From DASRLE01 sp964558455 (GTDB taxonomy: Bacteria > Verrucomicrobiota > Verrucomicrobiia > Limisphaerales > Palsa-1400), in assembly GCA_964558455.1 (NCBI GenBank), contig CAZLEE010000126.1:1-12835 (forward strand): a DNA stretch of 12,835 bases, written 5' to 3'. Within the stretch, counting starts at the first letter, position 1. The number at the start of each line of letters is the position of its first letter. This document shows positions 6,771-12,835 of the stretch, piece after piece. The notes under the pieces were generated by a model. That model did no database searches. It was not told where the DNA came from and saw only the letters and a list, made by a program, of their open reading frames with translations. The position numbers and the translations under genes were made by a program.

Positions 6771-7913
6771 GTGAATCAAGGCACGGCTGCTTTTTTTCCA
6801 GCCCGGCGCTGGCTGTTTTTTATCCCGGTATTTTTCCTGGGTTGGGTGGTTTTCATGGGATTGATGAGCGCCCAACATGTCTTGAGCGGAGCGTTTGTGT
6901 GGACAGACGCGTTGCGCATGACTTTGAACCAATGGCTGCCGTGGCTGTTATTTTCGCCGTTCATCTTCTGGCTGGCCTTCCGGTTTCCCATTGAACGCAC
7001 GGATTGGAAGTTTCGCCTCGTCATTCAGGCTGGCGCTTGCGTGCTGGTGGTTTTGATCTGCGCGGTCGCCGGGGATTATCTGATGCCGATGAGGGCAAGG
7101 CCGCCGCCGAACGGGATCTGGCCGAACGATGCCATCATGCGCGGGCCGCCGCCACTGTGGTTTCGCATCCAGTTCAACATGCCGGTGTATCTGGTTATTG
7201 CCAGTCTTGGCCATGCGTTCGTCTATTTCCGCCGCGCCCAACAGCGTGACCGCCAGGCGTTGGACCTGGAGAAACACCTGGCGCAGGCGCGGCTTCAGGC
7301 TCTGCGAACGCAGCTTCATCCGCATTTTTTATTCAACACGCTCAACGCCATCTCAACCCTCATCCACACCGCTCCACCGCTCGCAGATGACATGATCGGC
7401 AATTTGAGCACACTGCTCCGATTGTCGCTCGACAGCGCCACGGAGCAGGAGGTTCCGCTCGGTCGTGAACTGGATTTTCTTGACCATTATCTCGACATCG
7501 AAAAAATCCGGTTTGGCGACCGGTTGCGGATTGAAAAGAATATCTCACCTGAAACGCGCGCCGCCTTGGTCCCGACCTTCATTCTCCAGCCGCTGGTGGA
7601 AAATGCCGTCCGGCACGGCATTGAACCCCAGGTGTCGCCCGGTGTCGTGAGAATCGAGTTCTGGCGCGACGGCGAAATGTTGCGCGTGACCATCTCTGAC
7701 ACGGGCGTGGGTCTGCCGGAACTCGCCAGTGCGGAAGTCCCTCTGACCGGAGGGATCGGTCTTTCCAACACCCGCGCCCGGCTCCAAAGTTTATATCCTG
7801 CCCGGCATCGGTTTATCCTGCGCAATGCCGATGCCGGCGGCTGCGTGGCGGAACTTGAAATTCCCTTTCACACCCGGGCCACATCGACAACTTCCGCAAA
7901 TCCCCATGAATAA
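6771..7913 (+). CDS. LytS-type membrane sensor histidine kinase (His_kinase/PF06580 family)
   Basis: This 380-residue sensor would phosphorylate the LytTR regulator encoded next to it. Four hydrophobic segments lie at about residues 14-36, 52-71, 82-101 and 137-153, without a large extracellular domain, so it may sense the membrane or a small ligand. The linker RRAQQRDRQALDLEKHLAQARLQALRTQ is helical. The phosphoacceptor motif is QLHPHFLFNTLNAIS, with His 185 the conserved residue. The ATPase part has N-box LVENAVRHG (275-283), G1 DTGVG (310-314) and G2 GGIGLSNTRARLQSLYP (327-343), all intact. The start is GTG at 6771, chosen because it keeps the first membrane segment; TGCAGG lies rather far upstream as a possible ribosome site. 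The gene overlaps the regulator by 8 nt. The pump operon is its divergent neighbour. Confidence 0.93.
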   Translation: MNQGTAAFFPARRWLFFIPVFFLGWVVFMGLMSAQHVLSGAFVWTDALRMTLNQWLPWLLFSPFIFWLAFRFPIERTDWKFRLVIQAGACVLVVLICAVAGDYLMPMRARPPPNGIWPNDAIMRGPPPLWFRIQFNMPVYLVIASLGHAFVYFRRAQQRDRQALDLEKHLAQARLQALRTQLHPHFLFNTLNAISTLIHTAPPLADDMIGNLSTLLRLSLDSATEQEVPLGRELDFLDHYLDIEKIRFGDRLRIEKNISPETRAALVPTFILQPLVENAVRHGIEPQVSPGVVRIEFWRDGEMLRVTISDTGVGLPELASAEVPLTGGIGLSNTRARLQSLYPARHRFILRNADAGGCVAELEIPFHTRATSTTSANPHE

Positions 7914-8673
7914 AATTCGCACCTTGATCGTGGATGACGAACCGCTGGCGCGACAGCGAATCGCCATGCTTTTGAAGGAGGAGCCGGACATTGAAGTGCT
8001 CGGTGAATGCGGCACCGGCGCCGAAGCGCTCGCCGTCATCCGGCGTGATTCGCCGGACCTGCTGTTTCTTGATGTGCAGATGCCTGAGATGGACGGATTC
8101 GCAATGTTGGCCGCAGTTCCGCCCTCCCAGTTGCCGGCGGTCATTTTTGTCACCGCCTTTGACCAGCACGCACTGAGGGCGTTTGAAGTGGAGGCGCTTG
8201 ATTATCTGCTCAAACCGTTCACCACCGCCCGTTTTCGGGAAACGGTCCAGCGTGCCCGTGCCCGGCTGGCCATCCGACCCAAAGACGAGTCATTGGCCAA
8301 AGCACTCATGGCGCTGGCAGGCCGCAGCCCGACTGGCAACAACTATCTGACGCGACTGTCCGTGAAGACGCCGGGACGCATCATTTTCATAAAAACCGCG
8401 CAGATCACCTGCATTGAATCGGCCGGCAACTATGTGGCCGTGCTCGTCGGCAAGGAAACGCATATTGTGCGCGACACCATCAACGCCCTGGAGGAGCGGC
8501 TGGACCCGGAAAAATTTCTGCGCATCAGCCGTTCCGCAATCGTAAATCTGGATGGCATCAAGGAACTGCTGCCGCATGCCCAGGGGCAGCACACCGTGGT
8601 TTTGCACAATGGCAAACGGCTGACCATGACGCGCGGATTGCGCGAAGTGGAAAAGGCGCTGAAATTTTCGTAG
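7906..8673 (+). CDS. LytTR-family response regulator
   Basis: A 255-residue DNA-binding regulator. The receiver domain (1-120) shows the acidic pair in LIVDDEPLARQRI, phospho-acceptor Asp 56 in LLFLDVQMPEMDG, Thr 83 (FVTAFDQ) and Lys 103 (YLLKPF), all as in active receivers. The LytTR domain (about 150-250) carries the characteristic IKTAQITCIESAGNYVAV and FLRISRSAIVNLDGIKEL segments. It should bind as a dimer to pairs of short direct repeats near -35 regions. ATG at 7906 lies inside the kinase gene and matches the usual family N-terminus (MNKIRTLIVDDE); in-frame codons back to 7825 belong to the kinase's other frame. No clear Shine-Dalgarno is present, so translation is probably coupled to the kinase. 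Its targets may include the divergent pump operon or its own promoter, which is inference. Confidence 0.94.
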   Translation: MNKIRTLIVDDEPLARQRIAMLLKEEPDIEVLGECGTGAEALAVIRRDSPDLLFLDVQMPEMDGFAMLAAVPPSQLPAVIFVTAFDQHALRAFEVEALDYLLKPFTTARFRETVQRARARLAIRPKDESLAKALMALAGRSPTGNNYLTRLSVKTPGRIIFIKTAQITCIESAGNYVAVLVGKETHIVRDTINALEERLDPEKFLRISRSAIVNLDGIKELLPHAQGQHTVVLHNGKRLTMTRGLREVEKALKFS

Positions 8674-8687
8674 CCCGTTTTCCGGGC
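8673..8687. terminator. Weak hairpin between convergent genes
   Basis: GCCCG (8673-8677) and CGGGC (8683-8687) can form a 5-bp GC-rich stem with loop TTTTC, beginning at the last base of the regulator's stop codon. It sits between two convergent genes, where a bidirectional terminator would be expected. No T-tract follows on either strand, so intrinsic termination would be weak. Confidence 0.3.
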
Positions 8688-8708
8688 GGGGCTGACCGAA
8701 TCCCACAC

Positions 8709-9056
8709 TCATGCCGAAGTGTCAAGAATTTGGCGCGAACTGCTCCCGGTCTGCGCGGCGGTCTGGCTGGAATTAGTTGATATGGAATTGCCAGCCGTAC
8801 TGTCCATGCTGCTTTTCTTGGCGCTCTTTTGTGCGGCCTTGGCCTGTGCCTGTTGAATTTGCATCTGGACCATGTTAACCTCTGCCTCCAGGCTCTGGAC
8901 AACTTGCTCCTTGGTCGTCGTGCTGTCTTTGCTCTGGTTTTCCTTCTGTATCTCCTTCTGAAGGGTCTGCAGTTGTTTTTCGAGTTGGGTAACGCTGGCG
9001 TTGCCCGAAACAGTCACAGTGGTTGACACCGTGCTGGAGATGGATGAAACACTCAT
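8709..9056 (-). CDS. Small FlxA-like coiled-coil protein
   Basis: The gene encodes 115 residues with no signal peptide or membrane segment. Residues 1-22 are Ser/Thr/Val-rich (MSVSSISSTVSTTVTVSGNA). A coiled coil with heptad-like spacing follows, about 24-78 (VTQLEKQLQTLQKEIQKENQ and then VQSLEAEVNMVQMQIQQAQA). The end is a disordered Ser/Thr/Gln tail. This resembles the FlxA-like family of short proteins of unknown function, first noted near flagellar genes. There are no flagellar genes here, so a motility role cannot be assumed. I chose ATG at 9056. A GTG start at 9122 would add 22 residues (MRRIAETTPGAEANVKYNERNA) unlike the family and is less likely. The ribosome site is weak (GAAAGAAA). 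It converges on the LytTR regulator gene, and a palindrome lies about 66-80 nt upstream of its start. Confidence 0.68.
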   Translation of the reverse strand: MSVSSISSTVSTTVTVSGNASVTQLEKQLQTLQKEIQKENQSKDSTTTKEQVVQSLEAEVNMVQMQIQQAQAKAAQKSAKKSSMDSTAGNSISTNSSQTAAQTGSSSRQILDTSA

Positions 9057-9121
9057 GGCATTTCTTTCGTTGTATTTTACATTTGCCTCGGCGCCTGGCG
9101 TCGTTTCTGCAATGCGCCGCA

Positions 9122-9136
9122 CACCCGAATCGGGTG
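9122..9136. repeat. 15-nt palindrome upstream of the FlxA-like gene
   Basis: CACCCGA-A-TCGGGTG is a perfect inverted repeat with 7-nt arms around one base. It lies in the 9057-9268 intergenic region, between the start of the FlxA-like gene and the end of the arabinofuranosidase gene. It could be an operator for the former, or a 6-bp hairpin ending leftward transcription of the latter (no T-run follows). Nothing else recognisable was seen in this gap. Confidence 0.4.
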
Positions 9137-9268
9137 ATCCAGTCCACTCCCACCCATCGCATCGGCCGCTGCCGCCAAAACTTTAGTCCGATCTGTTGAG
9201 CTGCGGTTTGAAAGAAAAATTACCACCGCGCGACAATGTTGCCAGGAGCGCCGCGTTGGATGCGAACA

Positions 9269-10828
9269 TCAGAACAATTCAAGCACAACGACAGATTTAG
9301 CCGGGATTGTCACCGAAAGTATGCCGTTTTCAATAATGGCTCCAACCAGGGGCTGCGGTTGCACGGCATCGGGGGCATCAAATGAATTATGGGAATTGAT
9401 CGCAGGCGCCGTCAGGACGCGTCCAGAGACGGACTTTGCACTCAGCCCCGCGAACTGGCACGAAAGATGAACAGGGCGATCCGCATCCGCATTGGTCAGC
9501 GAAATATGGACCTTGCCAGAGTTGTCGCGCGAGGCGGATGCGGTAACGGCCTTGATCGTCCCGCCTCCGTCAGAGTAGTTTGGCGAGATCAATTCGGCGG
9601 GCAGCGAAGTGGCATCCTGATGGACTGAATACATCTCAAACACATGGTAGGTCGGAGTGAGCAACATCTTCGCTTTGTCAGTCAGAATCATGGCTTGCAG
9701 GACATTAATTAATTGGGCGATATTGGCCATTTTCACGCGGTCGCAGTGTTGGTTGAAAATGTTCAATGTGAGGCCGGCAACAAGCGCATCGCGCAGAGTA
9801 TTCTGTTGATAAAGAAAACCGGGGTTCGTCCCGGGCTCCACCTCATACCAGGCGCCCCATTCATCGACGATCAGGCCGACTCTTTTTTGGGGGTCGTATT
9901 TGTCCATGATAGCGGAGTGTCGCGTGAGAAGCTCATCAATGCTCATGGCCTGGCCCAACAAGTATATCCAATCGTCCCGGCCAAATTCGGTGGCGGAATG
10001 ACTGGACCGTCCTGAGCCGCAATAATAATGCAACGACAGGCCATCCATGGATCGGGCCGCACGGGCCATAAGAACTTCAGTCCAATTGTAATCCGCCCCA
10101 TTGGCGCCGCATGCGATACGGTAAATGTGATTGCTCCCGTAGTTCTTCAAGAAGGTGTTGTAGCGGCGAAAATTATCAGCGTAGAACTCCGGCGTCATGT
10201 TGCCTCCGCATCCCCAGCTTTCATTGCCAACGCCAAAATAAGGAATCGCCCATGGTTCGTCGCGGCCATTTTTCCGGCGCAAATCCGCCATGGGTGATTG
10301 GGCGGACGAGGCAATATACTCAACCCACTCCATCATTTCCTGGACGGAGCCGCTGCCGACATTGCCGCAAACATACGGTTGCGCGCCTATTTGCGCGCAA
10401 AAATCCATGAACTCGTGCGTGCCGAAGGCATTGTTTTCGACCACGCCACCCCAGTGGGTGTTGATCATGGAGGGGCGTTTCTCACGGGGGCCGACGCCAT
10501 TTTTCCAATGGTATTCGTCGGCGAAACATCCACCAGGCCAGCGCAGGACGGGGACTTTGAGTTTTTTGAGAGCAGCCACCACATCATTGCGGATGCCACG
10601 GGTATTCGGGATGGGACTATCTTCGCCAACCCAGACGCCTTCGTAAATGCAACGGCCAAGGTGTTCGGAGAATTGCCCGTAAATGTTGCGGTTAATGATC
10701 GCGCCAGGCTGGTCGGCCCTAACCAAAAGCGTGGCGGTGTCAAAGTTCCCGGCGTTCTGTGCCATGAGAGGTTCAAGCCATAGGCACGCGGTCAATGCCA
10801 CAAAGAGGTTGCAAACTAGTGATTTCAT
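9269..10828 (-). CDS. Secreted alpha-L-arabinofuranosidase, GH51
   Basis: A 519-residue glycoside hydrolase that releases terminal alpha-L-arabinofuranose from arabinoxylan, arabinan or arabino-oligosaccharides. Residues 1-23 are a signal peptide (MKSLVCNLFVALTACLWLEPLMA). The (beta/alpha)8 catalytic part (about 30-390) shows IYGQFSEHLGRCIYEGVWVG near its start and VLRWPGGCFADEYHWKNGVGPREKRP. The acid/base is Glu 203 in GVGNESWGCGG and the nucleophile Glu 323 in IVDEWGAWYE, as in characterised GH51 retaining enzymes. The C-terminal beta-sandwich ends PAKSVVVLELF. Length and motifs are standard; many GH51 enzymes are cytoplasmic, so export suggests it acts on polymer or large oligomers in the periplasm or outside. 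The start codon directly abuts the stop of the upstream gene (TAAATG), so the two are co-transcribed. Confidence 0.95.
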   Translation of the reverse strand: MKSLVCNLFVALTACLWLEPLMAQNAGNFDTATLLVRADQPGAIINRNIYGQFSEHLGRCIYEGVWVGEDSPIPNTRGIRNDVVAALKKLKVPVLRWPGGCFADEYHWKNGVGPREKRPSMINTHWGGVVENNAFGTHEFMDFCAQIGAQPYVCGNVGSGSVQEMMEWVEYIASSAQSPMADLRRKNGRDEPWAIPYFGVGNESWGCGGNMTPEFYADNFRRYNTFLKNYGSNHIYRIACGANGADYNWTEVLMARAARSMDGLSLHYYCGSGRSSHSATEFGRDDWIYLLGQAMSIDELLTRHSAIMDKYDPQKRVGLIVDEWGAWYEVEPGTNPGFLYQQNTLRDALVAGLTLNIFNQHCDRVKMANIAQLINVLQAMILTDKAKMLLTPTYHVFEMYSVHQDATSLPAELISPNYSDGGGTIKAVTASASRDNSGKVHISLTNADADRPVHLSCQFAGLSAKSVSGRVLTAPAINSHNSFDAPDAVQPQPLVGAIIENGILSVTIPAKSVVVLELF

Positions 10829-12835
10829 TTAATTAATCTTTTGGTATTGTATCCGAAAATATTCAGACGGGTCCTGTGCGGGGAAATTTGCCTGGTATAA
10901 CCAGGCATCGCCCAAATCAGAAATGTTTGTCGCGGATAGAGGCTGGATTTCATTCCAATCGACGAGGTTGGTTGAGTGTTCGATAACGCAGGTCACATCC
11001 CCAAGGTTCTTGCGCAGGCGATAGCAAAAGGCGAATTGGCCGGATGCCGCCGGAATTGGCTGGAGTTTTGCGAGAGCGGCATCGGGAACGAGCGGATTTC
11101 CGCCAACGGCGAATTCGACCAGGTTGGGCACGCCGTCGCCATCCGGATCGGCCAGCGGGCCTTGGTATAGGGTGTTGGTCAATTCCACGCTGGTTAAGGT
11201 TTGCATTTCCCAGTCGGCGTAGGTGCCGGGGAGGGCGCGTTCATCGAAGGTCATTTCCACCACTTGCACGTTGCGGGAATTGGCCGGATATGCAGGATCG
11301 TAGGAGCTGGTGATGTACAGCTCCGCGTTGGTGGCATAACTGGGTGGATAGACAAGGACGTCCAAGGTTGATGTCGGGAGCATGACGCCGGAATAAACCG
11401 TGGCACCGTTTAGCCACATCTGAACCGCCTTGGGGCCATAGCCGCCATTTACGGTGCGGGGGATGACTTGAAACCCGGATACGGCGACCTGGCGCGGAAA
11501 GGTGACGGCGAGCCATTCCGGGTGGGAGGTGGTCGGGCCCTGGCCGGGGGTTGTGCCGCTGGAGACCCAGAAGGTCGAGGTGTTGTTATCGACGGCATTG
11601 GCGGGCGGATAGCCGGATTGGGATGAAGACGCGGTAACATTTCCGATTGGCAGGGTGTAGGGGGGATAAATTGGCAAAACCGGAACGGCGGCGACAATTT
11701 GGGTCGGAGCGCCGTTGAGGCCGGGGAAGGTGAGCGCGGCTTGCGTGTTATTGACTGACCAGGAAACTTGCGCGGCGTTGCTGGCGGTCTGGGCGGGCGA
11801 ATCGCCGGGGAACCAGACGGCATAGCGGGGACTGAGCGCATTGGAGGGCATATATTGCAGGGTGTCCTCGGCCACGCCGGCCTCATTCAGGCCGCCCACC
11901 TGGTTAAGGCGGGTATAGCCACTGGCGGCCTGGTAATTAAAATATCCGCCCGGGCCGGCGGCCAGACCGTATTGGCCGGCCAGGCAAACCCAATTGTTTG
12001 TCATGTTGACAGACACCCCTAAAAGGTTGGTAATGGCGGCGGAGCCGCCCGTCCATTGCAGCAGCCGTGTGCCGCCGGAAAGCGGATCATTTTCCACGCC
12101 GACGCAGAAGCTGCCGGCGGCGGCGGTCACGCTGGCGATGGGTTGAGGCACTTCGACAATGGCCACGCTGATGCCAGTGCTGTTGATATAAACTTCGGTC
12201 GTGCCGAAGGAACCGTTTGTCAAATGTAATTCCGCCGTGAAGCCGGTGGCGTTTGTAATCAGGCTGACCAGGGCGCCGGAGGTGGGATAGCCCAGGGCGC
12301 CCAGTCCAATAATGCCCGGTTCGCGCGGCGTGGTCAGGTAGGTGTTGGCGGGCACGGAAATGAAGGCCGGATCGATGATGGCCATGATTTTGGACGCTGA
12401 ACCGTTGGTTTGCGGCCCGTAGGAGATGGAGCAGTAGTAATTGCTGGCGCGTTGGACGATGACGTCCACGTCGGGCAGCCACTCGAATGAAGTCGGCGGC
12501 GCGGCCATGGCGCCAGACCTAAAATCGGCTACCTGCCATTGCAGCCAGGCCATGCCGGAGCGGTAAGCCTGGACGGCTTCGCGATAGAACCCGCCGCCGC
12601 TCGGACCGACAAACTGGCCGTTGCCGTTGATGCTCTGACGATAGCGCTCGAGTTGGGCTATATTGTTATCGGCAAACCGTGCAACTGGGTCGCCAAAATG
12701 GGCGGCCAGCCAGGCCATGTAGGAATTCTCGCCGTAGCTGTGCAAGGCCCAATCTTCGCCGTCCGGGTAAGCCAGTTCGCCCCAGCCGAAGATGGAACGA
12801 TTGAGACTGTTCCATTCGTTGGTGACATTGTGCTG
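10829..12835 (-). CDS. Large carbohydrate-associated protein with F5/8 type C domain (5' end outside window)
   Basis: The frame is open to the right edge; 668 residues are visible and the C-terminus is complete. The codon at 12745 is TTG inside the gene, and upstream codons continue in frame (NEWNSLNRSIFGWGELAYPD), so the true start lies outside. Residues about 20-390 of the visible part form a domain I do not recognise. Its tryptophan- and tyrosine-rich beginning (DWALHSYGENSYMAWLAAHF, FVGPSGGGFYREAVQAYRSG) recalls alpha/alpha-toroid hydrolases or lyases, and the rest is beta-rich. Residues about 395-530 form a discoidin/F5/8 type C domain (VTASSSQSGYPPANAVDNN, WLAVTFPRQVAVSGFQVI), a likely sugar-binding module. 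DPDGDGVPNLVEFAVGGNPL (563-582) is a calcium-binding-like segment before a beta-rich tail, common in exported verrucomicrobial proteins. Export is inferred from these modules and the secreted GH51 partner that follows without spacing; a joint role in plant-polysaccharide breakdown is likely but unproven. Confidence 0.8.
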   Translation of the reverse strand, partial: QHNVTNEWNSLNRSIFGWGELAYPDGEDWALHSYGENSYMAWLAAHFGDPVARFADNNIAQLERYRQSINGNGQFVGPSGGGFYREAVQAYRSGMAWLQWQVADFRSGAMAAPPTSFEWLPDVDVIVQRASNYYCSISYGPQTNGSASKIMAIIDPAFISVPANTYLTTPREPGIIGLGALGYPTSGALVSLITNATGFTAELHLTNGSFGTTEVYINSTGISVAIVEVPQPIASVTAAAGSFCVGVENDPLSGGTRLLQWTGGSAAITNLLGVSVNMTNNWVCLAGQYGLAAGPGGYFNYQAASGYTRLNQVGGLNEAGVAEDTLQYMPSNALSPRYAVWFPGDSPAQTASNAAQVSWSVNNTQAALTFPGLNGAPTQIVAAVPVLPIYPPYTLPIGNVTASSSQSGYPPANAVDNNTSTFWVSSGTTPGQGPTTSHPEWLAVTFPRQVAVSGFQVIPRTVNGGYGPKAVQMWLNGATVYSGVMLPTSTLDVLVYPPSYATNAELYITSSYDPAYPANSRNVQVVEMTFDERALPGTYADWEMQTLTSVELTNTLYQGPLADPDGDGVPNLVEFAVGGNPLVPDAALAKLQPIPAASGQFAFCYRLRKNLGDVTCVIEHSTNLVDWNEIQPLSATNISDLGDAWLYQANFPAQDPSEYFRIQYQKIN

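Noticed and set aside
7825..7905. Upstream in-frame extension of the LytTR regulator (start at 7825)
   Set aside because: The added residues are only the alternate-frame reading of the kinase's C-terminal codons. The ATG at 7906 gives the canonical receiver-domain N-terminus.

Overview
The window looks like chromosomal DNA from a Verrucomicrobiota-type bacterium, possibly a Pedosphaera/Limisphaerales relative. This is inferred from protein style. There is a secreted protein with a YadA-head-like glycine/asparagine repeat region. A secreted protein ends in a 'DPDGDGVPNLVEFAVGGNPL' module of the kind common in that phylum. A GH51 arabinofuranosidase is present, and so is a LytS/LytTR-type regulatory pair. 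No rRNA, tRNA or CRISPR array was seen. The taxonomic call is not proven.

Layout from left to right. (1) Positions 1-50 look like the end of an insertion sequence. It appears to cut off a minus-strand, signal-peptide-bearing repeat protein that starts at 1250. (2) Positions 1251-1502 form an AT-rich gap, followed at 1503-1700 by a short remnant of a BNR/Asp-box sialidase-like gene. (3) A compact minus-strand operon spans 6306 down to 1693. It encodes a complete tripartite ABC efflux system: outer-membrane lipoprotein (NodT/OprM type), periplasmic adaptor (MacA type), ATPase, and MacB/FtsX-type permease. The junctions are a 4-nt gap, a 4-nt ATGA overlap and a 3-nt gap. (4) Across a 464-bp intergenic region, a plus-strand operon encodes a LytS-type membrane histidine kinase and a LytTR response regulator that overlap by 8 nt. 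The divergent arrangement suggests, without proving, that this pair controls the pump. (5) A small coiled-coil FlxA-like protein on the minus strand converges on the regulator gene. (6) A minus-strand polysaccharide-related pair enters from the right edge. It is a large exported protein with an F5/8 type C (discoidin-like) domain, lacking its 5' end in this window, directly abutting (TAAATG) a secreted GH51 alpha-L-arabinofuranosidase.

Read together, the region holds a drug/lipid/peptide-type export pump with a probable dedicated two-component system, and next to it a carbohydrate-degradation operon. The left end shows genome decay (a mobile-element scar and a truncated hydrolase). I found no clearly undescribed system. 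The most informative oddities are the insertion junction, the sialidase remnant at the permease stop codon, and the unassigned N-terminal domain of the right-edge protein.
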